Shown piece after piece: positions 46,520 through 57,059 of a stretch of 64,000 nucleotides of DNA (within the stretch, counting starts at the first letter, position 1; each line of letters begins with the position of its first letter). Source of the DNA: Paraescarpia echinospica (Eukaryota > Annelida > Polychaeta > Sabellida > Siboglinidae); the NCBI GenBank assembly GCA_020002185.1, contig JAHLWY010000263.1:1-64000 (forward strand), read 5' to 3'. The position numbers and the translations under genes are program-made. The notes beneath the pieces are model-generated. The model worked only from the letters and a program-made list of their open reading frames with translations, made no database searches and was not told the DNA's origin.

Positions 46520-47205
46520 AAAGAATAAGTATTTCAAACAGATGAGTGGAAACTGTTTAAACAGATGTGGCAAAACTATACTATTGTCGCAAAGATCGAC
46601 AGTCAAACTGACGAGTATCAACGTGCGTTATTCCTGCATACCATTGGTCCAGAAGCACTGACACTGTATAATGACATGCGTTTTCCAGATGCACATACTT
46701 TGAAAGATGTCATTTATGTTTTTATGCTCATTTTGTCGGAAAGACCAATGAGATATATGAACGTTACGTGTTTAACAACCGCAACCAAGGACCTACTGAG
46801 TCTGTGGAAGATTATGTTGCTGCTTTGCGCAACCTGTCACAAACGTGCAATTGTTGTACATGCATGAGAGACAGCATCCTGCGAGACCGGATCGTGCTGG
46901 GAATTATCGACAATGCTACAAGGAAGCGATTGTTGCAAGAAACAGATCTTACTCTTGCTAAGTGCATCGACATCTGCCGATGCACAGAGGTCACGGCAGA
47001 TCAAACACGTACAATAGAACATAAAGAGGATTTGGCCCATGCTGTCACAAGTAACTCACAAAGAGGACAACTGAGACTGAAATGCAAGTTCTGCTGGAAA
47101 AGTCATCCTTTCAAGTAGGAGCTGTGTCCTGCATGGGGAAAGATGTGCAAAATGTGTATCAAGAAAAATCATTTTGCAGATAAATGTCAAACGAAGCACA
47201 ATAAT
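46520..47205 (+). pseudogene. gypsy gag with zinc knuckles
   Basis: Capsid-like region starting around FQTDEWKLFKQMWQN (46533), through QRALFLHTIGPEAL, and after a frameshift VFNNRNQGPTESVEDYVAAL then IVLGIIDNATRKRLL. Two CCHC-type knuckles follow: CKFCWKSHPFK, a stop, ELCPAWGK and then CKMCIKKNHFADKC. The protein packages the RNA. A frameshift near 46765 and a stop at 47118 break it. Confidence 0.85.
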
Positions 47206-48996
47206 GTCCATATGATTCTTGAAACTCAACATGACTCAGACTTGGAACAACTGCTATCTGTCACAGAACAACAGCGGCAGAAGATAATCAAAGCAGAGAT
47301 GCTGATCAATGATAAAGTTGTCACATTCCAGATTGATTGTGGCGCATCTGTGAATGTTATTCCTGAGAAGTATATCAAAAACGAGTCTACTATGAGTAGA
47401 TACAAGACTTCACTTCATATTTGGAACAAGACATTTACACGACCAAGGGGGAAGAAACGGCTAACTATTTGCAACCCAACGAACATGAAGACGTATTCCA
47501 CTGAATTCTTCGTTGTAGAGGAAAATCTCATTCCGTTGCTAGGAAAGCAGCCGTCCGAGATAATGGGTCTCATCACAGTGAACTACTAGAAGTTGGAGAA
47601 TGTGGCGAAACTCACTCCTGAAACAGATGACATTTTCACGACCTTTGCATATGTTTTTGATAATGATCAAGGAAATCTCCCTGGCACTGCACACTTCGAG
47701 ATAGACACAAACGCAAGTCCCGTGACCTCTCCTGTTGGCCGAATGCCTATCGCCATGCAGTCTCAAGTGAAAACTGAACTCTGCAGAATGGCAGAAAGAG
47801 GTGTGATCACTCCAGTTGATCAACCTACCGACTGGATTAGTCTTATGGTAGTCGCTACGAAGAAATCGGGTGATCTTCGCATCTGTCTTCATCCTCGCCC
47901 GTTGAACAAAGCCCTGAAACGTGAGCACTATCCTCTACCTGTAATGGAAGACATCCTCCCCAAGCTGGCAAATGCAAAAGTTTTCTCCAAACTAGATCTG
48001 GATAGTGCTTACTGGCATGTCCACTTGGACGAAGAGTCAAGTCTCCTTTCGTCGTTTTAGACATCCTCCGGACGATACCGGTGGAAACGACTGCCTTTTG
48101 GAAGATCAGTAAGCTCAGAGCTTTTCCAGGAGCGTCTAAACGCCGCCTTGCAGGGATTCGATGGATTGGTTGGTGTCGCAGATGACATCATTGAGTACGG
48201 ATCAGGTGAAGATGCAGAGTCTGCCACATTGAATCATGACAATGACCTGACAGCCCTGCTCCAAAGATGTCAATCTTTTGGCATGAAGCTGAACAAAGAC
48301 AAAGCGGAAGTCCGCAAGAATTATATCACCTTCCTAGATCATAAGGTGACAAGTGAAGGCCTCAAGATTGACCCTGAGTAAGTAGACGCAATCTTGAAAA
48401 TGCCGAAGCCTGTGAATGTTGAAGATGTTCAGCGTGTCTGTGGGTTTGGCAACAACTTGGCAATAGTCATGCCCAAATTATCTGAGATCCTCGAGCCCAT
48501 CAGACAGCTGACTCGTGCTGGTGTGATGAGGAACTGGACGCCAACCCATGATGCAACCTTCGGGGCTGTCCAGAAGCTTGCTACTGAAGCTCCGATTCTG
48601 ATGTACTATAACCCTGAACGTGAACTTTCGATTCAGTGCGATGCCAGTCAGAAAGGAATTGGTGCCGTTCTGACAGAGGAAGGTCAACCCGTCGCTTATG
48701 CCAGCCGTGCCATGACCGAAACAGAAACTCGATACGCTCAGATAGAGAAGGAAATGCTGGCCATCATTTTCTCCCTGGAGAAATTCCACCAGTACACGTT
48801 TGGGCGGCAAACAAATGTTGAAAGTGACCACAAGCCACTGGAAGCAATTCTGCAGAAACCTCTATCTGCAGCACCACGACGTCTTCAAGGCATGATGCTA
48901 CGTATCCAAGGATATGATGTCGTTGTCAGGTACAAGAAGGGCAAATGTATGTACCTTGCTGACACCCTCTCCAGGGCCTACCTTCCTACCTCATAA
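47206..48996 (+). pseudogene. gypsy pol: protease, reverse transcriptase, RNase H
   Basis: Protease: VVTFQIDCGASVNVIP near 47320 (DCGAS in place of the usual DTGAS). A stop lies at 47587. RT: PVDQPTDWISLMVV, LRICLHPRPLNKAL, VFSKLDLDSAYWHVHLDE, a stop at 48058, RLPFGRSVSSELFQERL, and GLVGVADDIIEYG (motif C VADD; the double D is kept), a stop at 48379. RNase H: LSIQCDASQKGIGAVL, SRAMTETETRYAQIEKEMLA and VESDHKPLEAI. Four in-frame stops with little frameshifting suggest slow decay by point mutation. Confidence 0.88.
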
Positions 48997-49079
48997 AACA
49001 TGCAAGAAGAATTTGAGCATGTGAACATGGTGAGTTTTCTACCAATCAGAGATGAGAGACTCTCCTGACTCAAGGTAGA

Positions 49080-50250
49080 TACTGACAAAGATGAGTCCTC
49101 CAGAAGTTGAAATCAGTCATCATGCAGGGATGGCCAGAAGAAATACAACTGCTGGCTGCTGAACTTACTCCGTACTACAGCTTTCGGGATGATATGACTG
49201 TCCAAGATGGACTCATTTTCAATGGCGAGAGAGTCGTTGTACCGTTTGCCATGCGACCAGAAATGAAGAAGGCTGTCCACTCGTCCCATGCTGGAATAAA
49301 ATGATGTATCAAGAGAGCCAGAAAGTGTTTGTTCTGGCCAGGCATATCTTGTGACATCAAACACTTCATCTCGACCTGTGAAACTTGCCGTTTATATATA
49401 TCAGCCAAAGGAGACACTTATGAGTCATGGGTTTCCTTCTCGCCAGTGGGAGAAAATCGGAATAGATATGTTCGAATATGATGGCAAAGATTTCCTAGTC
49501 ACAGTGGACTACTTCAGCAATTACTGGAATATCGACATACTGGAGAATACAAAGGCATCAACTATCTTCCGAAAACTGAAGTCACAATTTGCACGCTACG
49601 GTTGTCCTTGTATTGTGATAAGTGACAATGGGCCCCAATTCATTTCAACGTCGTTCTTGAACTTCTCCAAAGAATGGGCATTTGAGCATAGAACTACTAC
49701 TCCTTAAAACAGCAAAGCAAATGGGAAAGCAGAACCAACAGTAAAGACAGCCAAATCCCTTCCGAGGAAGAATAAAGAACAAGATCAAGTCCTTGCGCTG
49801 CTCAATTATCGCAACACACCAAGCCAGGCATCAGGGACAAGCCCTGTACAGCGATTCTTCAACAGAAAAACAAGAACTCTCCTTCACATTTCAGAAAAAC
49901 TTCTCAAACCAAATCTGAACCTGGATGGTGAGAGAAAGAAGCTACAGGATCACCAGAAGAAACAAGAAAGAGCGTACAATAAAGGTGCCGAAGACTTACC
50001 ACCTTTGGAAGAAGGTGACTTTGAACGTATGAAACCATTTCAGATGGGTGAAAAGAATTGGAACAAAGCTATTGTCTCGAAACGCTTTGACGAACGTTCC
50101 TATGAAGTAGAGGTTGGAGACGTCATCTACAGACGCGACTGAGTTCACCTGAGAAAGACCTCAGAAAACCCTCGGTCAGAGTATCTGTGTGTAGAACCGA
50201 ACGAGATGGTGTCTGATCCTGATTGTGGACACTCTCCCGTCACCCCATAA
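49080..50250 (+). pseudogene. gypsy integrase
   Basis: Zinc-binding N-terminus with HSSHAGIK, a stop, then RARKCLFWPGISCDIKHFIS and CETC. After a frameshift near 49350 the core shows KIGIDMFEYDGKDFLVTVDY, CIVISDNGPQF and, past a stop at 49705, NGKAEPTVKTAK: the D, D and E of the catalytic triad are all visible. The C-terminal region (MGEKNWNKAIVSKRFDERSY) follows and stops near 50140. It joins the cDNA to host DNA. It is non-functional here. Confidence 0.85.
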
Positions 50251-50576
50251 GTGGCTAGCTCAAGTCCACCTCAAGCTCCTCCGTCCACCTCAAACTCCTC
50301 CCACTTCCGAGAAAATCGAGTCCAAAGTTCCAGTGCGTACAAGATATGGACGTGTGGTGAAAGTTCCAATTATGGATGACTTTGTTAAATGTTAATTCGC
50401 TAAAAGGCATTGGTTTAATTACCACAGCGTAACTGTTGTTGAGTTATATTTAAAAAGAGTGACTATTTAATTGTCTTATGTATCAGAGACACTGAGTGTT
50501 ACGTCTACGTTGCGAGGACATTAAGTCTGGACGTTTTCAAGAAACGAACTTTTAAAATATTTATAAATGAAGGGGA

Positions 50577-50724
50577 TGTTATAATATGTTCGGCTTACCA
50601 TAGTCTAAAATAGGGCATGTGACCTAGTTTCCGCTGTGGCGCGCCACTGTACTTCCAGGAGCAGATTAAAAGCCTGAATCATGTTTGCCTCCGTTTGTTT
50701 TCTCAATATAAGAGAATCTAAACA
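50577..50724 (+). repeat. 3' LTR (148 bp)
   Basis: Same sequence as the 5' LTR with two short insertions (ACCATAG after CGGCTT, and TGTA within the GCCACT...TTCC block) and several substitutions. The polypurine tract lies just before it. Confidence 0.92.
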
Positions 50725-50887
50725 ACACCAAGTGCGAACAATGCAATACACAAAATCTTAGCGAACTAACTGTAACTAAACCAGCCCGAAAAATGCAATA
50801 GGCGTCCTTGGTAATCTCAAACATTATAGCCTATAGGATAACTAACCGATGTGTCAGATGATAGCCGGCCATGCTGAAACTACTATC

Positions 50888-51394
50888 TCAAACAACCCGA
50901 AAGAAACGAAATATGGCATGTCGATAAAACAAAATACTACACTTAAGCCTCGATACGTGGTAACCGTTAAAGACACCAAACAATGGACCATTGGCATTGC
51001 CCCGCAGGTGGAGAAATTGAGTAAGGGCTGACATTGGACAATACGTGTCTCCAGTACGCAGTATTTGCAGTGTAACCGATCTTCTAGACATATTATGTTT
51101 AAAATGAGACGTTACTAGAAAAAGACCAGAAGGAGAAAAATTAACATCCGTCACTTGCAAAATACCACCAGCCCGATAGCGTGAGTGTGCAGTAATGTCT
51201 CCGATACGAAGGAACGTATTGACCGCCAGTAAACACAGACATTGCTGTATTTTACGTTGTAAAGGAAGTGGCATCGCAAATGAGCCGTAAAATGTGGAGG
51301 CTATTTCCGCTGCAGGGTGGAGGATTACATGAGTCAACGGTTGACTCCCATCCTTGGCAACTCCTTGACTACTACGTAGAAGAGGAGGATTCAA
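50888..51394 (-). pseudogene. tyrosine recombinase fragment (DIRS/Ngaro-type), second locus
   Basis: A 168-codon open frame with CLLAVNTFLRIGDITAHS (first catalytic Arg in FLRIGDI), LQVTDVNFSPSGLFLVTSHF, KHNMSRRSVTLQILRTGDTY, CPMSALTQFLHLRGNANGPL and FNGYHVSRLKCSILF. These are the middle catalytic blocks. The HxxR and Tyr end is missing, the frame stops at 50888. It complements the fragment at 1560-2018, which has the Tyr end only. It lies just outside the gypsy 3' LTR, so the LTR element may have landed near or in it. Confidence 0.75.
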
Positions 51395-51751
51395 GGTAAA
51401 TTCTAGGTAAATTCAAGGAATGTCAACGACCGGGAAGATCCCGACTCAGACCCACACCAACACGCAGTACATAATCACATAAAACTGCAAACCTCACGAA
51501 CATCTTGACGTAGTAAAAATGTCCATTTTAAGCTCTACTAAAACAACATCCTGTAGCACTGGGGTTGACGGGGATAAGTCACACCAAGAATACGCTGCGA
51601 TACAGGTTGAACAACGTGCATTTTAAGGCTCACCTACAAATAACGTTACTGGATATCAGATACAACGAGATAACCATAGCTCAAAGAAAAGGATGGACGA
51701 TTCCTGACAGCCTTTATATCACGGCTGGATCCTACGGTCACTGTTGATTAC

Positions 51752-51934
51752 ATGTCTTTGTATGTGAAGTATGTGCATAAGCTCGAGGCCAAATGTGTGA
51801 CACTAAAAACTAAGCATGATAGTTATGCCTCATTCAAGGTTGATGTTATGTGCAATGACGCATCTAAGTTTTATGACCCGGACAACTGGCCACCTGGTGT
51901 ATACTTGAGGAAATTCTTTAACACCAAAAACTAA
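51752..51934 (+). pseudogene. ORF1 C-terminal end of the non-LTR element
   Basis: MSLYVKYVHKLEAKCVTLKT, HDSYASFKVDVMCNDASKFY, DPDNWPPGVYLRKFF. The ending (SFKV ... DP..WP.G...R.FF) is the usual C-terminus of an RNA-binding ORF1 protein in several animal LINEs. The upstream part at 51565-51747 is open but not clearly related. Confidence 0.5.
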
Positions 51935-51939
51935 GTTAT

Positions 51940-52862
51940 GGAAATTAACATCACATATTTTATTTGTAATGGATTTAAAGGTTTTATGCCCTTCTTAAAT
52001 AAAGTGTTAACGAAATGTGATATACTGTGCATTCAAGAGATTATGCTCATTAAGCAAGATTGCCATATACTAAACACCTGTCACGATGGTTAGGTGGGTT
52101 ATGGTGTTTCTTGTAGATGCATCTTGTGGTATTTTAACCGGTAGGCCGTATTCTTGACCAATGCTATGACTGGCTATGCGGCATAACAATTTGTTGGGGT
52201 AATAAGGAGCATTATCTACTAAACGTATATGTACCTGATGAATGCGAGGAAAACAATGATAGGTTCAAATTGCTGTATATGTTAATAATATTATAATAGC
52301 TTATGTATCACTATCGTTGGTGATTTTAATGCGGATATTTCCAAGAAATCAGTTTTGGGGAATATCTTACTTGATTTCTGCAAAGAATTTACTCTGGCTA
52401 TATGTGATCAAGATACTCTCCCGATAGACACATATACATACGTTAGTTCTGCCTGGGGAACTACATCATGGCTAGACCATGGCATATGTACCGTTGATGC
52501 AAAAGAATGCCTATCTAACATGTCCATACTTTATGACATTATTTATTCTGATCATCACCCGATATCGTTCAACATAGACATTGGTATTGTACCAGAATGC
52601 GTTAGTGGTAGTGTCAATATTAATGAAATTAAGCAAGGCATAAACTGGGACAGATTACACCCACAAGATATTGATGCATATAGAGAATGCATGAACGTTG
52701 AATTGAGAAAACTGAATATTCCACTGGGTGTTAGATGCACTGATCCCAATTGTCATAACTGTAATCATCATGATGATCTCGATTACTTTTACAATTCTAT
52801 CGCGATTACATTGAAGAGGTGTGGTCACACACTTCTGTCAAATTGCAAAGGTGCTTATAAAT
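51940..52862 (+). pseudogene. endonuclease of the non-LTR element
   Basis: NGFKGFMPFLNKVL then CDILCIQEIMLIKQD (the IQE block with the catalytic Glu), a broken middle, TIVGDFNADISKKSVLG (about 52315), TSWLDHGICTVDAKECLSNM, and YSDHHPISFNID (about 52547). From 52355 to 52862 one frame of 169 codons continues into the spacer, with RCTDPNCHNCNHHDD, a small Cys/His cluster. Confidence 0.7.
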
Positions 52863-53072
52863 AGCTCTATAATGCTGTACCAGGTTGGGACGAGCGAGTG
52901 AAAGAGCTTCATTGTGCAACCCCTTAATTACAGTAAATGGAAAGAGATTGGTAAATCTAGCCAAGGTGACATGTTTAATGCTATGAAATTATCCAGAATG
53001 AAATTCAAGCAGGCGATCAAAAAATGTAAAAGGGAGAAATAAACTATCATTGCTGATAACATTGCAGAACAG

Positions 53073-54575
53073 TTGTGTCAAAAAGAACACCGCAAATTCT
53101 TGAAAGAAATTAAGCACTGCACGAACAGTAAAGTAAATCTTCCGACAAACATTGATAATATACACGGTGCTGTAAACATCGGGTCAATGTGGAAGCATCA
53201 TTATGAAAATGTATTTAATGATAGCCGATGTGATGAAGTTTGTTATGATTGTTCCACTGGCAATAAGAGAATGACTGTTGGCGCAGTTGAACTGTTGGAT
53301 GTTATTAATGGACTCTCAAAAATAAGTCACCGAGTCAGGATGGTATCAATGCAGAACATATTAAGTTCGCTGATTCTCAACTCGCTGTGCTTTTGTCTAT
53401 CCTTTTGTCTTCAATTTTGGTGCATGGTTATATACCAAAATAAATTTACACAGTCTGTTATTGTACCAATTATTAAAGACAAGAATAGACGAATAAACGA
53501 CATAGGTAATTATAGGCCAATACGTCTATCGAACATATTTTGGAAGATAGTTGACACTGTTCTTTTTAACAGAATGAAAATGTACTTGGAAACCACTCCT
53601 AATCAATTAGGCTTTAAGCCTAAACATTAAACGTAGTCATACGTGTTTGCATTTAAGGAATTATTAAGGTTCTACACTGAACATGGTTCATCTATGCACG
53701 TCGCGTTTTTAGATGCATCAAAGGCGTTTGATCGTGTCAATCGATATAAACTTTTAACGAAACTAGAACAACGAAATGTACCGAAATATATCTTAAGAGT
53801 ACTCAGCAATGAATTCAACAATCAGTGTGTATGCATACGATGGGGGAATACCTACTCGGACTTCTTCTCTGTAGGCAATTTTGTTAAGCAAGGTGGAAAG
53901 TTATCCCCTTTACTTGTTAACATATATATGGATAATTTAAAAATACAACTGCACAAAAAACAAATCGGTTGTAGTCTTGGTAACGTGGTTGTTAATGACC
54001 TTGTATACGCCAATGATCTACTTCTGTTTGCACCTTCTGCTAAAGGATTACAAACACTACTAGACATGTGTTACTCATATGGATGTGAGCAATACGTGCA
54101 ATACAATGCGGGTAAATCCCTGGTCATGTACTTTGAATCTACAAAGTCAAATATTTCTAAAGAAATGACATTAGGAGGAAAGAAGTTAAACTTTGCCACC
54201 TCTTGTAAATATCTAGGACATGTAATTTCTAATAACTTGTCATATGTGTCTCACATGCAAGCGAAAGTGAGACTTTTGTATGCCAAGAGTAATATATGAC
54301 GTCAAAAATTTCACTGCTGTAAAAAATAAGATATTTATGGCGTATTTTAGTAATATCTATATGTGTGCGTTATGGATGAATTTTAGATAAGTTAAGTTTC
54401 AGCAATTCGTTGTTGCATATAACAACTCTTTCAGGATATTGAACAATATGCCCATGGGATGTAGCGCTAGCCACATGTTTGCTATAGCTAATGTCAGCTC
54501 GGGTAAATGTGTAATCAGAAAAACTATTTTTAGCCTAATGAATATGATTGACATGTCTTGGTATCCCATTATTTA
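53073..54575 (+). pseudogene. reverse transcriptase of the non-LTR element
   Basis: The first frame (53073-53630) has SVIVPIIKDKNRRINDIGNY and RPIRLSNIFWKIVD. The second (53643-54299) has HVAFLDASKAFDRVNRYKLL (motif A), GNFVKQGGKLSPLLVNIYMD (motif B) and NDLVYANDLLLFAPSAKGLQ, where motif C reads YAND, so one catalytic Asp is lost. YLGHVISNNLSYVSH follows. After 54299 the tail goes on in other frames (FQQFVVAYNNSFRILNNMPM, GCSASHMFAIANV), to 54575. Confidence 0.8.
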
Positions 54576-54592
54576 ATAATAATAATAATAAA
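54573..54592. repeat. (AAT)n junction between converging retroposons
   Basis: TTAATAATAATAATAATAAA is at once the 3' tail of the plus-strand element to the left and, read in reverse, the (ATT)n tail of the minus-strand element to the right. Confidence 0.85.
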
Positions 54593-54720
54593 TAACTTCT
54601 TAAGCGCCAATATCCTCAGACAATCCGAGCTCAGTGGCGCACCAAAACCAAAGGATTAAGCATTCTCGTATTCGTGTGCTAGGCGAAATTCGTCAACAAA
54701 TGGATGGATGTGCTAGGAAG

Positions 54721-55053
54721 CTAGGGAGGATAGGCGATATTGAAAAGATAGGTTTTGAGGTGACGACGAAATGTAACAATATTTTCTGCTAATTTAACAT
54801 TAATGGGAAGCGAATTCCATATAGTTGGCGCGGCAACTGAAAAAGCTCGAGTTCCAGCCTTTGTCTTAACTCTAGGAACAGATAGCAACTTCGAACTAGA
54901 CGACCGAAGTTGTCTGGATTGTCTGGCTGGTGTGAGCATTGAGTGTAAATAACTAGGTTGTTTGGATGAAAGGGCTTGGTAGGTGATTGTGCAGATCTTA
55001 AACATAATGCGATGTCGCACGTGGAGCCAATGCACTGATTTTATAAGTGGCAC
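54721..55053 (-). pseudogene. C-terminal tail of the same RT, shifted frame
   Basis: VPLIKSVHWLHVRHRIMFKI, YQALSSKQPSYLHSML, TKAGTRAFSVAAPTIWNSLP, TFRRHLKTYLFNIAY-stop. This is the standard C-terminal end of L2/CR1-like ORF2 (H.LPV..RI.FK..., R.F...AP..WN.LP, FK..LK..LF). It follows the main frame after one or more indels around 55060-55110. Confidence 0.85.
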
Positions 55054-55110
55054 TGAGCGGGAGAATCGAGGAGATTGTGTGACTACCCTTGCTAAACAAT
55101 TTTGGACGCG

Positions 55111-56916
55111 TTATAGTTTTGCAATATCCTTGATAGCAATATTATGAAGGAGGGAATTGCAATAATCAAATCTGCTGCTAACAAGAGCTGTTGCGATAGT
55201 CTTAGCGACAGAAAGCGACATATGTCGGCGAATGCGGCGAAGATCACGGATATGATAAAAACAGCAACGGCACGTTTGGGATATGCGTTGTCTGAAATTG
55301 AAGTCGCAATCAAAGGTCACTCCTGGATTCCGTACTGATGCTGCTGGTGTGATAGTTTGACTCAGGATGCATGTTGGAAAAAAGTCATTTAGTTTACCTC
55401 GCTGCATTGGAGTACCAATGATGAGGAATTCAGTTTTGTCTGCATTTATCTTTAATTTACTATCGGTCATCCATGAAAAAACATCTTGGAGACAATCATT
55501 GAGTCGGTTTAGAGAATGACTTGTATCGGGTGTGGCCAAGGAAATGTAGATTTGTGTGTCATCTGCATAAAGGTGATGATCCAAGTTATGACTTTGGATT
55601 ACAGAGCTGAGTGGCGTAGTGAAGAGAGTGAAAAGCAAAGGCCCAAGAACGGAACCTTGGGGAATGCCACATGAAGTGGGGAGTGAGGTTGAAAAGTAAT
55701 TATCTATCTTTATACATTGATGTCTATTGGTTAGATATGAAGAAAACCAGGTCAGAGCTGTGCCAGATATGCCATACCACAATGATAAACGTTTGACAAG
55801 AGTGTTGTGATCAATGGTATCAAAGGCGGCAGACAGATCAAGCAAGGTAAGTGCAGTTACTTTGCCTTTATCAATGTTTAATATACCATCATTGTGTACT
55901 TTTAGGAGAGCAGTCTCAGCAGAATGAAATTGTTTGTATGCTGATTGGAGCACACTGGATAAACAAGTTGAGCTAATATGACGCCTTAGACGGCTTGCTA
56001 CGACTTTTTCAAGTATCTTAGAAATAAAGCTAAGATTAGAAATTGGCCTATAATTTTTGAAATCATCTTTTGGCAGAGAAGTCTTCTTGAGAACAGGATT
56101 TACATGTGCGTGTTTAAAATCATCTGGGAATTTACCCGAACTTAGTGATACATTTATGATATTCGTTATTGTACCAAGTAAAGAGTCAAGACATGCTTTT
56201 AGTAGTATGGTTGGTAATGGATCGAGATCGCATGACTTATTTGGGGAGGACATTATTATTTTCCTCACTTCATCAACTGTGGCTGGCTCAAACGATACAA
56301 GTGGAGAATTTACTTGTGGGGAGTCCACATTTACAGTACTTAAAGTGTGACATGGAAAAGCAGAACGTATAAGACTTATGTTATCTTTGAAATGACTAGA
56401 AAACGAATCACACACAGATTTAACTGACACATGACTAGGTAGAGATGGAGGCGGCCGTCTATGTAAAATATGAGTTATGTAGTTCCATAGCTGACGTGGG
56501 TTATCAGAGTTACTCGAGATCATGTTTGTGTAATAATTTGATTTAGCTTTGGCCATTTGTCTGTTGCAGTAGTGACACTGTTTAGAATATCGTGATCTGT
56601 CCAAAGGCGAGCGTGATTTGCGCCATACACGTTCAAGATAGCGCCGGCGCTTTTTAGATTGTAGAATTTCAGGAGTCATCCATGGAGCATGTGGCTTTTG
56701 GGACACATATTTATATCTCAGGGGTGCATGTTTATTAAGTAAATCTTTGAGTACTTGACAGTGCTGTCGCCACAGATCTGACAGATGTTCTTTGGGTTTA
56801 CTGATGAGGTCGGATTTAAGAATGTCTGTCATTAATGCGGCAATGTCAATCTTATGGATCGGTCGGTTTATAGCATTAAAACTAGCGTCATGTATTGTAT
56901 TTCGAAACTGCGGCAC
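55111..56916 (-). CDS. reverse transcriptase of the L2/CR1-group element (601 codons, truncated)
   Basis: Open for 601 codons. It contains HAPWMTPEILQSKKRRRYLE (linker), AHVNPVLKKTSLPKDDFKNY with RPISNLSFISKILEKVV, ALTLLDLSAAFDTIDHNTLV (motif A), SCGIPQGSVLGPLLFTLFTT (motif B), DHHLYADDTQIYISL (motif C, YADD intact), SKLKINADKTEFLIIG, and SRFDYCNSLLHNI. All RT catalytic residues are present. The endonuclease is missing by 5' truncation, and the first Met is arbitrary. A frameshift near 55110 separates the tail at 54721-55053. It is not a host gene. Confidence 0.88.
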   Translation of the reverse strand: MPQFRNTIHDASFNAINRPIHKIDIAALMTDILKSDLISKPKEHLSDLWRQHCQVLKDLLNKHAPLRYKYVSQKPHAPWMTPEILQSKKRRRYLERVWRKSRSPLDRSRYSKQCHYCNRQMAKAKSNYYTNMISSNSDNPRQLWNYITHILHRRPPPSLPSHVSVKSVCDSFSSHFKDNISLIRSAFPCHTLSTVNVDSPQVNSPLVSFEPATVDEVRKIIMSSPNKSCDLDPLPTILLKACLDSLLGTITNIINVSLSSGKFPDDFKHAHVNPVLKKTSLPKDDFKNYRPISNLSFISKILEKVVASRLRRHISSTCLSSVLQSAYKQFHSAETALLKVHNDGILNIDKGKVTALTLLDLSAAFDTIDHNTLVKRLSLWYGISGTALTWFSSYLTNRHQCIKIDNYFSTSLPTSCGIPQGSVLGPLLFTLFTTPLSSVIQSHNLDHHLYADDTQIYISLATPDTSHSLNRLNDCLQDVFSWMTDSKLKINADKTEFLIIGTPMQRGKLNDFFPTCILSQTITPAASVRNPGVTFDCDFNFRQRISQTCRCCFYHIRDLRRIRRHMSLSVAKTIATALVSSRFDYCNSLLHNIAIKDIAKL

Positions 56917-56935
56917 CAGAGGGTCCTGGATTTAT

Positions 56936-57059
56936 ATAATTTTTAAACAAGTTGCTCTTATTTATGTATTTTTATATTTATTTACATACTTTTATTGATG
57001 TATTTTTATATATGGACATGATGATTGTCTGAAATAAATACATTATTATTATTATTATT
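56936..57059. other. short stretch between retroposons, with AATAAATACATTATTATT
   Basis: AT-rich. The end, GATTGTCTGAAATAAATACA then five ATT units, looks like the 3' end of yet another plus-strand LINE or SINE with a polyadenylation-like AATAAA and an ATT tail. Confidence 0.4.

Larger units (their letters stand above)
46036..50724 (+). mobile_element. Ty3/gypsy LTR retrotransposon (Mag-like), both LTRs present
   Basis: 4.69 kb with two LTRs (46036-46172 and 50577-50724), starting TGTTAT and ending AAACA. The element is flanked by a 5-bp direct duplication ACACC (46031-46035 and 50725-50729), the size expected for this class. A purine-rich tract GAAGGGGA precedes the 3' LTR. Gag, protease, RT, RNase H and integrase follow in that order, each recognisable and each interrupted by stops or frameshifts, so the copy is dead. 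I place it near Mag on gag finger style and short LTRs; that is inference. Confidence 0.93.
51560..54590 (+). mobile_element. non-LTR retroposon with ORF1 tail, endonuclease and RT (clade unresolved)
   Basis: The order is ORF1 C-terminus (51752-51934), endonuclease (about 51940-52860) and RT (53073-54570), then an (AAT)n tail at 54573-54592. The parts are in the right order and spacing for one element of at least 3 kb. Stops near 52110, 52150, 52862 and 53040 show decay. The RT style (KQGGKLSPLLVNIYMDNL, YANDLLLFAPSAKGLQTLL) suggests the I/Nimb/Daphne side rather than CR1; low confidence. Confidence 0.75.
54593..56935 (-). mobile_element. 5'-truncated L2/CR1-group non-LTR retroposon with near-intact RT
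   Basis: Minus-strand unit: starts abruptly near 56935 in the region between endonuclease and RT, runs through a 601-codon open RT frame, one frameshift, the C-terminal tail, and a short 3' UTR (ending GGCGCTTAAGAAGTTATTTA then ATT repeats). The 5' truncation is typical of LINE insertion. It is the best preserved coding element in the window. Confidence 0.85.
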
